The notes beneath the pieces are model-generated. The model worked only from the letters and a program-made list of their open reading frames with translations, was not told where the DNA came from and ran no database searches. DNA of 64,000 nt, taken from the NCBI RefSeq assembly GCF_024172125.1, contig NZ_JAMZEA010000003.1, positions 558,001 through 622,000 of the forward strand, given 5' to 3'. The position numbers and the translations under genes were made by a program. This document shows, in pieces, positions 16,897 through 25,003 of this stretch (position 1 is the first letter of the stretch; every line of letters begins with the position of its first letter). The stretch comes from Actinomadura rupiterrae (lineage in GTDB: Bacteria > Actinomycetota > Actinomycetes > Streptosporangiales > Streptosporangiaceae).

Positions 16897-17334
16897 ATGA
16901 CAGACACCTCGCGCAGCCCGAAATCCCATCTCGGCTCGTTCAGACCACGCCGCTCCTCATCGGCACGCGACCAAAGCCCGTTCCCGGCCGACAGGTCAGC
17001 CCGGGAGCAGGCCTTGACCTCCAGCGGCGAGACGGGCGTGGATGCCCACCCCGGCACCGCGCCCGTTGCGGAACCGGTGCCCCGGCCACGGACAGAACGG
17101 TCCACCGAGCCGACGGCAGCCGGGGATCGCACAAGCGGGACCGGAAGTCATCCCGGCACGAAAGTCGAGTTCACCTGGACCGTCGTCACCGCTGACAGCG
17201 CAATCGCGGACCAGCTCCAAACGGCACAAACACAAGCGATCAAGGAGGCCCTGGCTTGGCTGAGCCAGCACGCGCACCCATCCCGTCCCACCTGCTCCGA
17301 TCCGGCTCCCGAGCCAAACCGCGGCGAAATCTGA
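16897..17334 (+). CDS. small protein upstream of serine recombinase
   Basis: 145 residues: a disordered Ser/Pro/Arg-rich N-terminal two thirds and a compact C-terminal segment with FTWTVVTADS followed by an amphipathic helix ending in HAHP. Short proteins of this type often precede large serine recombinases in actinomycetes. The recombinase frame overlaps its 3' end. Role unknown; a recombination directionality factor is conceivable but not shown. Confidence 0.5.
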   Translation: MTDTSRSPKSHLGSFRPRRSSSARDQSPFPADRSAREQALTSSGETGVDAHPGTAPVAEPVPRPRTERSTEPTAAGDRTSGTGSHPGTKVEFTWTVVTADSAIADQLQTAQTQAIKEALAWLSQHAHPSRPTCSDPAPEPNRGEI

Positions 17335-19256
17335 CTGGCCCCACAGCCGGACGTGGCTCGGCCGATCGGCTACGCCTCGCCTTCGCCGGACGCACGTCGA
17401 CCGAAGACCAACAGGACCCCACGCTGTCGATCCCGCGCCAGCTCAACAACTGCCGCAAGGTGCTGCCCGACGGCGCAGAGATCGTCACGCACTTCTACGA
17501 CATCGAATCCGGACGCATGGACCTTGCGGCACGCGGCCGGAGCCGAGGACACGAACGCTTCGCAATCCCCGTCCCCCGCGACGGCGGCATCCAGGACCTG
17601 CTGGAGGAGGCCGAACGTCCGGACCGGCGCTTCGACGCGGTGATCTGCGAGTCGATCGACCGGATCTCGCGCCGGACCTACATCGGCACCCTGATCGAGA
17701 ACCGGCTCGAACAGGCCGGAGTGCTGCTCCTGGCGGCCGACGAGCCGATCAACCTCACCGGCAGGCGCGCCTCGCAGATCCTCACCCGTCGCGTCAAGCA
17801 GGGCGTCGCCGAGTGGTACGTCCTGGAAATGCTGGAGAAATCCTGGGGCGGGTTCGAAGCCCACACCGAGCAGGGATACAACGTGGGCAAACCGCCTTAC
17901 GGCTATATGGCCCACCGGATTCCGCACCCCGTGCCAGCCAAGCGTGCCGAGGGTGCCACCAAGCACGTCCTCGTCCCCGATCCCGAGCGCGGACCGGTCG
18001 TGCAACACATCTTTCGACTGCGCGCCAGCGAGCGGCTCGGCTACCAGGTCATCGCCGATCGCCTCAACCTCAACCTGGACCGGTTCCCTCCACCGAAACC
18101 GATCGGCTCACACCGCGCCGTCGGCAAATGGACGGCTTCCTCTGTCCGCGAGATCATCGTCAACCCCAAGTACACCGGCTACATGGTCTGGAACCGGCGC
18201 GCCACCAAGACCGGCGGAGGACGGCACAACCCGCCCGAGGCGTGGGTCTGGTCGGACAAGCCCACCCACCCGGCCCTCGTCAGCCTCGACATCTTCATCG
18301 CCGCCCAAGAGGTCGCCAAGGTCCGCGAACGATCCCGCTCTGCCGCCGGAGCCAACTCCGCCCACCCGTCCACGCGCCGCGTCTACCGCCTTCGCTCCTT
18401 CCTGACCTGCGCCATGTGCGGACGCCGCATGTTCGGCAAGACGCGTCGTGACCACGCCTTCTACGCCTGCGCGCCCGACCCACAGCACATCCCCGAAGGG
18501 CACCCGAAAAGCATCTGGATCTCAGAAGCCCCGCTCATCGACGGTGTGGCGGAGTTCTTCGCCACCAACATCTTCGGTCCGCACCGCCGAGCCCGGCTGA
18601 ACAATCTGCTCCTGGAAGCCGACAATCAGGCCGCGCGCGATCACCAGGAGAAGATCAGCGCGGTCCGGCGCACGATCGACGATCTCGACGCCCGCCAACG
18701 CCGCCTCGTCCACAGCCTCGAACTCACCGATGATCCGCCTGCGGCTCTCATCCGCAACATCAAGACCCGATCGCAGGAGCTGACCACCGACCGCGAAGCC
18801 AAACAGGCGGAGCTCGCCGAACTGGAGGCGGCCCTCCCACCGCGGCATTCGCCCGAGCTCCTCGATGCACTGCCAGCCGGCCCAGTCGACATCAGTCTGC
18901 TGCCCGACGAGATCACACGGAAGCTGTTCGACGTCTTCCGCCTGGAGGTCAGCTTCGACAAGCGGACACGGATCGCTCACTGCCGGGTCACCCTGGCAGG
19001 AACTACGATCGAAGATCAGGCACGCGTCGCGCATGAGGTGATGTCGGCGTCCGCCCGGACGCACACCGCCCGCGCCGGTGGCCGGGCGGGCGGTTCCTAT
19101 CAGTGTGGTGCCCCCGGCAGGATTCGAACCTGCGGCACCCGCTTTAGGAGTCAGCATCGCACTAGACGACGATCACGTGCTCTACCTGCATTTATGCACT
19201 ACACCCACCAACATCTCGCCAGGTTTGGGCAGGCATTGGGATCGCAGGCGCCCTGA
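17256..19256 (+). CDS. large serine recombinase with att-derived C-terminus
   Basis: 666 residues from TTG 17256. The resolvase catalytic domain has the nucleophile Ser48 in AGRTSTEDQQD and the helix-E region IDRISRRTYIG near 133-143. A recombinase domain (PPYGYMAH… about 208-330) is followed by a zinc ribbon (FLTCAMCGRRMFG… YACAP, about 383-405) and a coiled coil (about 455-525). The reading frame runs through the attL repeat at 19108-19150, so the last 50 or so residues (from about CGAPGRIRTCG) are encoded by tRNA-derived and AICE DNA. No better start than TTG is evident; the real protein may begin near residue 36. It belongs to an element older than the AICE. Confidence 0.85.
   Translation: MAEPARAPIPSHLLRSGSRAKPRRNLTGPTAGRGSADRLRLAFAGRTSTEDQQDPTLSIPRQLNNCRKVLPDGAEIVTHFYDIESGRMDLAARGRSRGHERFAIPVPRDGGIQDLLEEAERPDRRFDAVICESIDRISRRTYIGTLIENRLEQAGVLLLAADEPINLTGRRASQILTRRVKQGVAEWYVLEMLEKSWGGFEAHTEQGYNVGKPPYGYMAHRIPHPVPAKRAEGATKHVLVPDPERGPVVQHIFRLRASERLGYQVIADRLNLNLDRFPPPKPIGSHRAVGKWTASSVREIIVNPKYTGYMVWNRRATKTGGGRHNPPEAWVWSDKPTHPALVSLDIFIAAQEVAKVRERSRSAAGANSAHPSTRRVYRLRSFLTCAMCGRRMFGKTRRDHAFYACAPDPQHIPEGHPKSIWISEAPLIDGVAEFFATNIFGPHRRARLNNLLLEADNQAARDHQEKISAVRRTIDDLDARQRRLVHSLELTDDPPAALIRNIKTRSQELTTDREAKQAELAELEAALPPRHSPELLDALPAGPVDISLLPDEITRKLFDVFRLEVSFDKRTRIAHCRVTLAGTTIEDQARVAHEVMSASARTHTARAGGRAGGSYQCGAPGRIRTCGTRFRSQHRTRRRSRALPAFMHYTHQHLARFGQALGSQAP
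19108..19150. other. attL: left attachment-site copy of the AICE
   Basis: A 43-bp sequence identical to 41371-41413. It equals the 3' half of tRNA-Arg(CCU), from the anticodon loop to the 3' end, plus one base. The 5' half of the tRNA is absent here, so this is the displaced copy created by integration. It lies inside the open frame of the serine recombinase. Confidence 0.95.
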
Positions 19257-19825
19257 GTCGTCATTTCCGCGGCCCGACTTGCCAGGCATGCTTGGACCCC
19301 TGAAGAGTTGCGAACCCGCCTCTGTGTTCGTTTCAGGGATCGAGTTTGCCGGACGGTGAACCCCCTCGCGTGTCCGCCAACGTCCAGCGCCAGTAGCACC
19401 TCCGTATGATCCTGTAGCTTTCGCGGCGCGTGTGGACCTGACGGTGCCTTCACTCCACGCCGCTGATATTCGCCACAGGCTACGGGAGGGCTCCGGGGCC
19501 GATCCGCTCTGAGTCTGGCCCGCTTCAGTCGGTGCCGGCAGGGGCAGGGCCCGCCTTCGTGCGGCCGATCTTGGCCAAGGGGCAAGGGGAGCCCCATGCC
19601 TGGTGACGTTAGAGCAGCGAACCTATTGGCTTGGAACACGTGCCTCACCTGGGCTTATGAGGCCATAAGCCATTGGCACCTACTCGGCCCAAAGCGATTT
19701 TGTCACTGCACCGGACTAGCTTCGAACGTATGTGTGGTTCATCCGCTGTAGTGGACTGCCCGCCCACGGCTGTGAGCGCGGCGTACCCTAGCTGCGACGA
19801 GCACGCGAGCGGAGGGTCATTGGCA
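19151..19825. other. AICE left end, non-coding, with palindrome
   Basis: About 670 bases without a supported gene. A palindrome GGCTTATG-N4-CATAAGCC at 19653-19672 lies about 150 bases before the PRTase start and is a candidate operator or hairpin. GGAGG at 19811-19815 is the ribosome site of the next gene. Confidence 0.5.
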
Positions 19826-20608
19826 GTGACATACCGCAACATCCCGCGGCCCGCAGGGGCTGCAAACTGGACCAAGACGTCACAGTGGGTCGGCTGGGTG
19901 AATGACGAGGGATTGGCACCCTCCGTCGCTCCTGCACTTGAAGGTACATGCGCTTTTTGCTACGGCGCTGTCGGAACACGATTTGATGGCGAGACTTTTC
20001 CAACTTGCCAACACTGCCCTACCTACCGAGGGCATATTACGGCGGTCGTACCCGCAGTCTATTCAGTAGATAGTGGCCTAGAGTCACTGCTTCATCGATA
20101 TAAAGATTTCGGCATTCACTATAGATGGATGTCGGCCCCCATTGGAAGCCTGGCATATGACTTCTTTGCACGTCATTTGAGCTGCATCGAGGAGCGATAT
20201 GGAGAGATAGACATCTTTTCTGTAGCCCCGCAAGGCAACTCTGGTCGTGGCTTTGATCACCTTGGGAAGGTGCTTTCGACCGTCTCGGGGTGGCCTATGG
20301 ACTGGGACACAGATCTCCTGGTGAAAGTTCGACAAAAGCAGGACATTCGGGGTACAATAGATCGTTCATGCTACAAGTTGAACGATGGCAAGTCCGTTGC
20401 AAAGAAGAACGTTCTACTCTTTGACGACACATGGACGTCTGGCTCAACGCTCGCCAGTGCGGCCGCTACTTTGAAAAGGAACAGCGCACGTAGCGTCGTT
20501 GCTGTGACCGTTGGTCGGCAGGTGAGTGACTGGGGAACAGGGCCAGAGATCAAGGAAGCTATCCGGTACCGACGTTACGATCCCGAGAGGTGTGTTATCT
20601 GTGGGTGA
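19826..20608 (+). CDS. ComF-like phosphoribosyltransferase-domain protein (ShosT-like putative toxin)
   Basis: 260 residues from GTG 19826 (GGAGG ten bases upstream; TTG 19820 also possible). N-terminal CAFC and CQHC pairs form a likely zinc ribbon, as in ComFC. The PRPP-binding loop VLLFDDTWTSGST is at about 196-208, and the protein ends in CVICG. Its stop overlaps the next gene by eight bases. A PRTase gene overlapping a DprA gene is the layout of the ShosTA toxin-antitoxin defence system, where the PRTase is the toxin. The alternative is a ComF-type DNA-uptake protein, unlikely in an AICE without other competence genes. GC is lower than in the backbone. Confidence 0.75.
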   Translation: MTYRNIPRPAGAANWTKTSQWVGWVNDEGLAPSVAPALEGTCAFCYGAVGTRFDGETFPTCQHCPTYRGHITAVVPAVYSVDSGLESLLHRYKDFGIHYRWMSAPIGSLAYDFFARHLSCIEERYGEIDIFSVAPQGNSGRGFDHLGKVLSTVSGWPMDWDTDLLVKVRQKQDIRGTIDRSCYKLNDGKSVAKKNVLLFDDTWTSGSTLASAAATLKRNSARSVVAVTVGRQVSDWGTGPEIKEAIRYRRYDPERCVICG

Positions 20609-22208
20609 CGCTCGTGATCTAGAGGCTGCCCAGATCCTGCTGATGCTTGATGCGCCATCCGTCGGGCCGACGAAGCTGCTGGCCCTCCTGGAGGAGTACG
20701 GGTCTGCGGATGCCGCTCTGCGCAAGCTTTACTCTTCAGCATCCGAGCGTGTCCGGGAGTATCTAGACACGGCGCTTATCGATTCGTACATCGAAAGCAT
20801 TTCCTATACATACAAACTCAATGCAGAGTTCAAACTTTGGAAGGACGAGGATTACCCTCAGAACCTTCGGCAGTGGAATGGTCGACCCCCCATACTTTTC
20901 TATCGCGGAGACCTTTCAAGCCTCGGCGATCGATCGCTAGCTCTAGTGGGACGGGTAGACCCAACGCCACTCGGCCTGGATTCTGCTCATAGATTTGCAA
21001 GAAAATGTGTAGACAATGGCATCTCCGTAGTCAGTGGACTCGCTAAAGGCATAGATGCCGCTTCGCACAACGGTGCTTTGACCGATCCGTCAGGAGAGAC
21101 GTACGCCGTTGTCGGGCACGGCCTCGCTCATGCCTACCCGAAGGAAAACTCTGAACTTTATAAGAGCATTCCACATCATGGCGCAATCGTCTCGCAATTT
21201 AAAACAGAGATGAAGGCGCAAAAATGGACTTTTCCGGCACGCAATGAGGTAATGTGCACCCTCGCTCTCGGCACCGTGATCGTTGAAGGTAAGCCTGGTT
21301 GCGGATCGATTATTCAGGCTGACTTCTCCTTCAAGCACGGCCGCCCGGTATTCATTCTCTCTAGAAATCTCAAGTCAGATGATCCTGGATGGGCTCAGGA
21401 ACTAGTACGGCGCGGAGCGCATGTAATTGAGCGGTTCGAGCAAGTGCTTGAAGTTGTAGAGCCTATGACTCAGCGTTCTTGGCGAGCTTCGAAGCCACAA
21501 CTTCAAACGCTATTCGATGTAGAGGGCGATCGGAGGTCCCTGCCTGGCCAGTCGGCTGATGTCCCTCCTTCGCCTTCATCGGCCGCTCTGTTTGACCTAG
21601 ATGGCGTAGTGATAGATAGCCGTAATGCAACGGCTGTTGCTCTTGCCAGAATCGCTTCGAGGCATTTGGGGCAGCAAGTCGATCCTAAGAATGTTCTGGT
21701 CACCGGCCGCCCACACGATGCCCTAGCCAGGCTGGGTGTCGTGGACGCATATCGCGTCTACCGCGCCGAATATGACGCTGCGTTCAAAGAAGCCACGGGA
21801 GCCGTCCAGGTCTTCGAGGAAGTAGTTGACGGAATCAAGGCGCTCAAGGCTTCTGGTATCAGAGTTGGCGCGATAACAGCCCAGCCGGCTCGCCGAGCAA
21901 ACTCGATGGTTCCTCGCGAAGTAAAGAACCTTTTTGAGGAATTCCTCTGCTACAACGATACTGGCAAGAATAAGGAAGTGGGCATAGCGGCTGCCCTGTC
22001 AAGATTCAATGTACCCAAAACGCGGGCTGCATATATCGGAGATTCACCCACGGACCTTGAGGCGGCTCGACGTGCAGGAGTTAAGGGCGTGGGCGTGCTC
22101 TGGGGATTCAACAGCGAAGAGGAATTGCGTCGGTGGCCCCATGACGTTTTGCTGGCAGAACCCCACGAGATCGCCTCATCGCTTCTGCGTATCCTATCTG
22201 ACGGCTAG
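20601..22208 (+). CDS. DprA-HAD hydrolase fusion (ShosA-like putative antitoxin)
   Basis: 535 residues from GTG 20601, inside the end of the PRTase gene, so translation is coupled. Residues 8-65 form a helix-hairpin-helix-like N-domain. Residues 95-285 form the DprA Rossmann core, with LALVGR (114-118), VVSGLAKGIDAASH (143-156) and VIVEG…GS. After a Pro/Ser linker (312-327), residues 328-535 form a HAD phosphatase with FDLDGVVIDS (motif I), a Thr motif II (GAITAQP) and GDSPTDLEAA (motif IV). DprA loads RecA on ssDNA in transformation, but in ShosTA the DprA protein is the antitoxin. The HAD domain keeps all catalytic acids and is, to my knowledge, an unusual addition. Confidence 0.8.
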   Translation: MGDARDLEAAQILLMLDAPSVGPTKLLALLEEYGSADAALRKLYSSASERVREYLDTALIDSYIESISYTYKLNAEFKLWKDEDYPQNLRQWNGRPPILFYRGDLSSLGDRSLALVGRVDPTPLGLDSAHRFARKCVDNGISVVSGLAKGIDAASHNGALTDPSGETYAVVGHGLAHAYPKENSELYKSIPHHGAIVSQFKTEMKAQKWTFPARNEVMCTLALGTVIVEGKPGCGSIIQADFSFKHGRPVFILSRNLKSDDPGWAQELVRRGAHVIERFEQVLEVVEPMTQRSWRASKPQLQTLFDVEGDRRSLPGQSADVPPSPSSAALFDLDGVVIDSRNATAVALARIASRHLGQQVDPKNVLVTGRPHDALARLGVVDAYRVYRAEYDAAFKEATGAVQVFEEVVDGIKALKASGIRVGAITAQPARRANSMVPREVKNLFEEFLCYNDTGKNKEVGIAAALSRFNVPKTRAAYIGDSPTDLEAARRAGVKGVGVLWGFNSEEELRRWPHDVLLAEPHEIASSLLRILSDG

Positions 22209-22399
22209 ACCCGCCTGGCAATTTGAGAGCGTCCACTAGCGCCGGTGGGGGGCAATAGCGACTCGGGGGCCTGTCCATCCCTCAAAGAGCCATTGGATCT
22301 CTTCGCCTGACAGCCTCTCATCCGGACCAGTTTCTCTCACAATGTGGGGATGCTCACGGCAGGTCTGGACTGGCTGTTGCAAGTGTAGGAGGATGGGGC

Positions 22400-23233
22400 A
22401 TGGCCAAGTTGTCCATGACGTCGCAGCGCTGGGCGGAGCTGACAGAGCTTCTGAAGGACGAACCAAGGCTTCAATCGACCTTCCCGCTGGTGGCTGAGTA
22501 TCTGAGCATGGCGGCACGGTTGCGAGGGACCGGAGATGAGCAGGCCGACGCCCAGTTCGATCTACGGCTGGTGCATTACATGACTGGCGGCAGTGCCGTT
22601 GCATTAAATCCATACTGGGAGATCGTTCAACCGTTTGTGACCGAGCGGCACGGCCGTCGCATAATCAACGGCGGTCGGGGTACTGGAAGCGCGCGACTCG
22701 CATTTGCCCAGATGGTGTTGCAGGCGACGTATGCTTACGCGGTACCTTCACCTGAGACCATCGAATGGGTGACAGGTTTCTGCGGTGACTGCCCCGTCGT
22801 GGAGCTTGGTGCGGGACGGGGCTACTGGGCCGATCAGCTGGCGCGGGCCGGGCTAGCTATCGAGGCGTACGATTCAGAGCCTCCAGACAAGGGGGCGAAC
22901 GTCTCGTTCCCCAGAACAGTCGGGCAGGCAGATGTCTGGCACCCGGTCCGGAGCCTTGATGAATTCGCGGACCGCAGTCGGCCGGCGGACTACTCGCTGT
23001 TTCTCTGCTGGCCCCCTGGATGGGGTGACACGATGTCGTCTGAGGTACTCGCCTTGTTTGAGAAGGCTGGAGGCGAGCGACTCGTGTATATCGGAGAGCC
23101 AAGGGGCGGCAAGACTGGGAATGACGATTTTTTTGCTGCCTTGTCCGCTCGATGGAAGTTGGAGAGCGAAGACCCGCATTTTGTTTCGTGGTGGACGGAT
23201 GCGGACGTGGCACAGGGCTGGGTTCGAGGCTGA
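22400..23233 (+). CDS. SAM-dependent methyltransferase-like protein
   Basis: 277 residues from ATG 22400 with AGGAGG upstream. A helical N-terminal third precedes a class I methyltransferase core with VVELGAGRGYWADQL (about 134-148) as SAM-binding motif I and the acidic end of strand 2 in AYDSEPPDKG. An LFLCWPPGWG motif takes the place of the usual NPPY-type motif IV. Substrate unknown. It lies 190 bases after the DprA-HAD gene on the same strand and ends in a strong terminator, so it could be a third component of the cargo module or independent. Confidence 0.65.
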   Translation: MAKLSMTSQRWAELTELLKDEPRLQSTFPLVAEYLSMAARLRGTGDEQADAQFDLRLVHYMTGGSAVALNPYWEIVQPFVTERHGRRIINGGRGTGSARLAFAQMVLQATYAYAVPSPETIEWVTGFCGDCPVVELGAGRGYWADQLARAGLAIEAYDSEPPDKGANVSFPRTVGQADVWHPVRSLDEFADRSRPADYSLFLCWPPGWGDTMSSEVLALFEKAGGERLVYIGEPRGGKTGNDDFFAALSARWKLESEDPHFVSWWTDADVAQGWVRG

Positions 23234-23254
23234 GGTAACGAATAGCAAGACGAA

Positions 23255-23280
23255 GGGGCGCCGACCACGGTCGGCGCCCC
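23255..23280 (+). terminator. rho-independent terminator
   Basis: Perfect 12-bp stem GGGGCGCCGACC / GGTCGGCGCCCC with a two-base loop, followed by CTTTCACTTT. It separates the cargo genes from the convergent GntR gene. Confidence 0.88.
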
Positions 23281-23296
23281 CTTTCACTTTCCCTCC

Positions 23297-23962
23297 CTAC
23301 TTGAGATTCATGCGGAAGACGAACGCGTCGTAGCGATCGCGAGGGTATGAGACGTCAGAGACCATGATGATTCGTTTGTCGCTTGCAAGGAAGCGCTGGT
23401 GGACGGTCTTGACGAGATCACCGGGCATCGTCCGTAGCCAGTCAGCATGCGCCGGCGACGGTAGCGCATCGGCAATCGTCTCTTCGAGGAACGCGGCGTC
23501 CGAGACGTCTGCGACGTCCAACGGCGTGTAGGTGTCCGAGATCGAGATCGGCCGCCCGCCTTCACTGGCGCGGGTGATGACGTGCCTGATCTCTTCCCCA
23601 ACCGAGGTACCGAGAGCCTCCGCGAGTTGGCTTGTAGCTGGGACCTGTTCACTGTCCCGTTCGACCACAATCTGTTGGTCCGACTCGTTCTCGAATGATC
23701 GTTCCGCAGGCTCCATCTGACGTTCGGGCGACACACGAACGAGGTTGGGGCGGTCGGCAACGAAGATGCCACGCCGCCGCACAGAACGAACGAGGCCCTG
23801 ACTCTGAAGGAGTTCGAGGGCCTTACGGACCACGATGTCTGACACGCCGTTCTGCCGAGCCAGCTCGGCGTAGCTCGGTAGCTGGGTGCCAGCCGGGAGC
23901 ACTCCAGCTCGGATGCGGCGAGCGTAATCACCTGCGATGCGGACGTAGGCCGGTTCTGCCAC
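23297..23962 (-). CDS. GntR/UTRA-family repressor (KorSA-like)
   Basis: 221 residues from GTG 23962. The N-terminal GntR winged helix (about 8-75: QLPSYAELARQNGVSDIVVR, LRSQGL-like LLQSQGLVR) is followed by a UTRA-type ligand-binding domain. In pSAM2-type AICEs such regulators keep the element integrated by repressing replication and transfer genes. The gene is divergent from the transfer operon. Four GTATAC boxes in the spacer are likely its operators, controlling both directions. The ligand is unknown. Confidence 0.85.
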   Translation of the reverse strand: MAEPAYVRIAGDYARRIRAGVLPAGTQLPSYAELARQNGVSDIVVRKALELLQSQGLVRSVRRRGIFVADRPNLVRVSPERQMEPAERSFENESDQQIVVERDSEQVPATSQLAEALGTSVGEEIRHVITRASEGGRPISISDTYTPLDVADVSDAAFLEETIADALPSPAHADWLRTMPGDLVKTVHQRFLASDKRIIMVSDVSYPRDRYDAFVFRMNLK

Positions 23963-24006
23963 TGCCTGATCAACCCCTTCGACGCTCTTGTGACACTCCC
24001 ACCAGC

Positions 24007-24059
24007 GTATACGCATCATCGTATACCTAGGTCTTGTGCGTATACGAAGCTACGTATAC
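24007..24059. promoter_or_regulatory. GTATAC operator cluster for the GntR repressor
   Basis: The palindrome GTATAC occurs at 24007, 24021, 24040 and 24054, that is two pairs each spaced 14 bases. Flanks are symmetric (CGTATACG). It lies between the divergent GntR gene and the first transfer-region gene. The pairing suggests two dimers side by side. Confidence 0.75.
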
Positions 24060-24126
24060 GCTGCCCTCAGTTGCTCGCCCGCACTGGTGAGTCACTGGCA
24101 GTAGTCCGGCGATCAGGAGGTCTCCG

Positions 24127-24270
24127 ATGCTTCCCCAGTCCCGACGGATCTGGCCTTACCTCGCGCTCATCGCGGTTCTGGCGTTCGCGATCAAGAACCC
24201 GGTCGGCGCCGCGCACGGTGTCAACCACGTGGCTCACAGCGCGCTCGCCTTCATGGGCGCGCTGGGCTGA
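24127..24270 (+). CDS. small membrane protein (47 aa)
   Basis: Starts at ATG 24127 with a strong AGGAGG site six bases upstream and ends at TGA 24268-24270. It begins MLPQSRRIWPYL, has one hydrophobic helix (about 11-24) and a His-containing tail (HGVNHVAHS). It is the first gene after the GTATAC cluster. Tiny membrane proteins in this place are usual in AICE transfer regions and may help plasmid spread. The function is not known. Confidence 0.65.
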   Translation: MLPQSRRIWPYLALIAVLAFAIKNPVGAAHGVNHVAHSALAFMGALG

Positions 24271-24296
24271 GCCCCTTGCCCTAGCGGGCGGCACCG

Positions 24297-24364
24297 GTCA
24301 GCCACCAGGCCCCGTCCCGCGCCGATGGCCGCCCGCTGCTCCGACCGATCACGTTCCCGAACTC
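24297..24364 (+). repeat. AICE intergenic repeat, copy A
   Basis: Diverged copy: GTCAGCCACCA at the left and CCGACCGATCACG-TCCCGAAC at the right, about 25 bases between. Lies directly before the WhiB gene. See copies at 27780, 34373 and 39562. Confidence 0.65.
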
Positions 24365-24377
24365 GAAGGAGTCCGCT

Positions 24378-24677
24378 GTGAGAACCCCCTTCCCGCCCGG
24401 ATCGGGCACCCGGCTCCGGGAGGAGTTGGCCGAGCAGGTCGCGTGCCGGTTCGACCCGGAGCTGCACGACGGTCCGAAGCTCTCGGCCAGCGAGTCGCCG
24501 GAGGGCCAGGCCGCGCGTGAGGAGGTCGCGCGGCAGGTCTGCGCCGACTGCCCGCTGCGGGAGACGACGTGCCTGGCCTACGTGCGGCGGGTGCGGCCCA
24601 AGCGCGGTATCTGGGCCGGACTAACGGCGGAACAGATCGCCGAGTTGCCGAACCGGGGATCGCGGAAGGCGGCCTGA
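24378..24677 (+). CDS. WhiB-family transcriptional regulator
   Basis: 99 residues from GTG 24378 with GAAGGAG upstream. Four Cys at 23, 55, 58 and 65 form the Fe-S ligand set. The spacing between the last two is six rather than the usual five residues. The G-I-W-A-G turn (77-81) corresponds to the family G[VI]W-G motif, followed by a basic tail. WhiB-like proteins bind a 4Fe-4S cluster and act with sigma factors. AICEs often carry one at the head of the transfer operon. Confidence 0.85.
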   Translation: MRTPFPPGSGTRLREELAEQVACRFDPELHDGPKLSASESPEGQAAREEVARQVCADCPLRETTCLAYVRRVRPKRGIWAGLTAEQIAELPNRGSRKAA

Positions 24678-24678
24678 G

Positions 24679-25003
24679 ATGCGTGTCCGCGTGATCGGCC
24701 TGCCGGACGAGATCGCCCCGATCGTGGAGGCCCTCAACCTCGCCCTGGACGTGGTGGAGGTGTCGGCCCCGTACCCGTGCCGCGGTTCGTCCCACAACGT
24801 CCGCGTGTACGCCGAGCTTCGTCCGCTGCCGGAGTCGGGCGGCGGCATCGCCGCTGAGTTGCGGCAGACCTGCGAGCGGATCGAACGCGTCGTTCGCGCC
24901 GGACGCCGACAAGCACGCCGCCGACAAGCACCTGACGCTCGAAGACGTCCACGGCAGCCTGACCGCCCTGACCGCTCGCCTGAAAGGACCCGAATCGCGA
25001 TGA
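24679..25003 (+). pseudogene. frameshifted small gene of the transfer operon
   Basis: The frame from ATG 24679 encodes MRVRVIGLPDEIAP… and looks normal to about 24890. It then becomes Arg/Gln-rich and runs on in frame into the next gene. One base forward, the frame from 24893 reads FAPDADKHAADKHLTLEDV… and stops at TGA 25001-25003. This overlaps the next ATG as ATGA, exactly as at other junctions of this operon. A one-base insertion near 24890 would explain this; read through, the original would be about 108 residues. Sequencing error or programmed frameshifting are alternatives. Function unknown. Confidence 0.55.

Noticed and set aside
19108..19150. A second tRNA-Arg gene at attL
   Set aside because: Only the 3' half is present; the D-arm and 5' acceptor strand are missing.
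19826..22208. Natural-competence genes (comF and dprA)
   Set aside because: They overlap as a pair in AICE cargo, carry a HAD fusion and have no other competence genes nearby, so toxin-antitoxin is the better reading.
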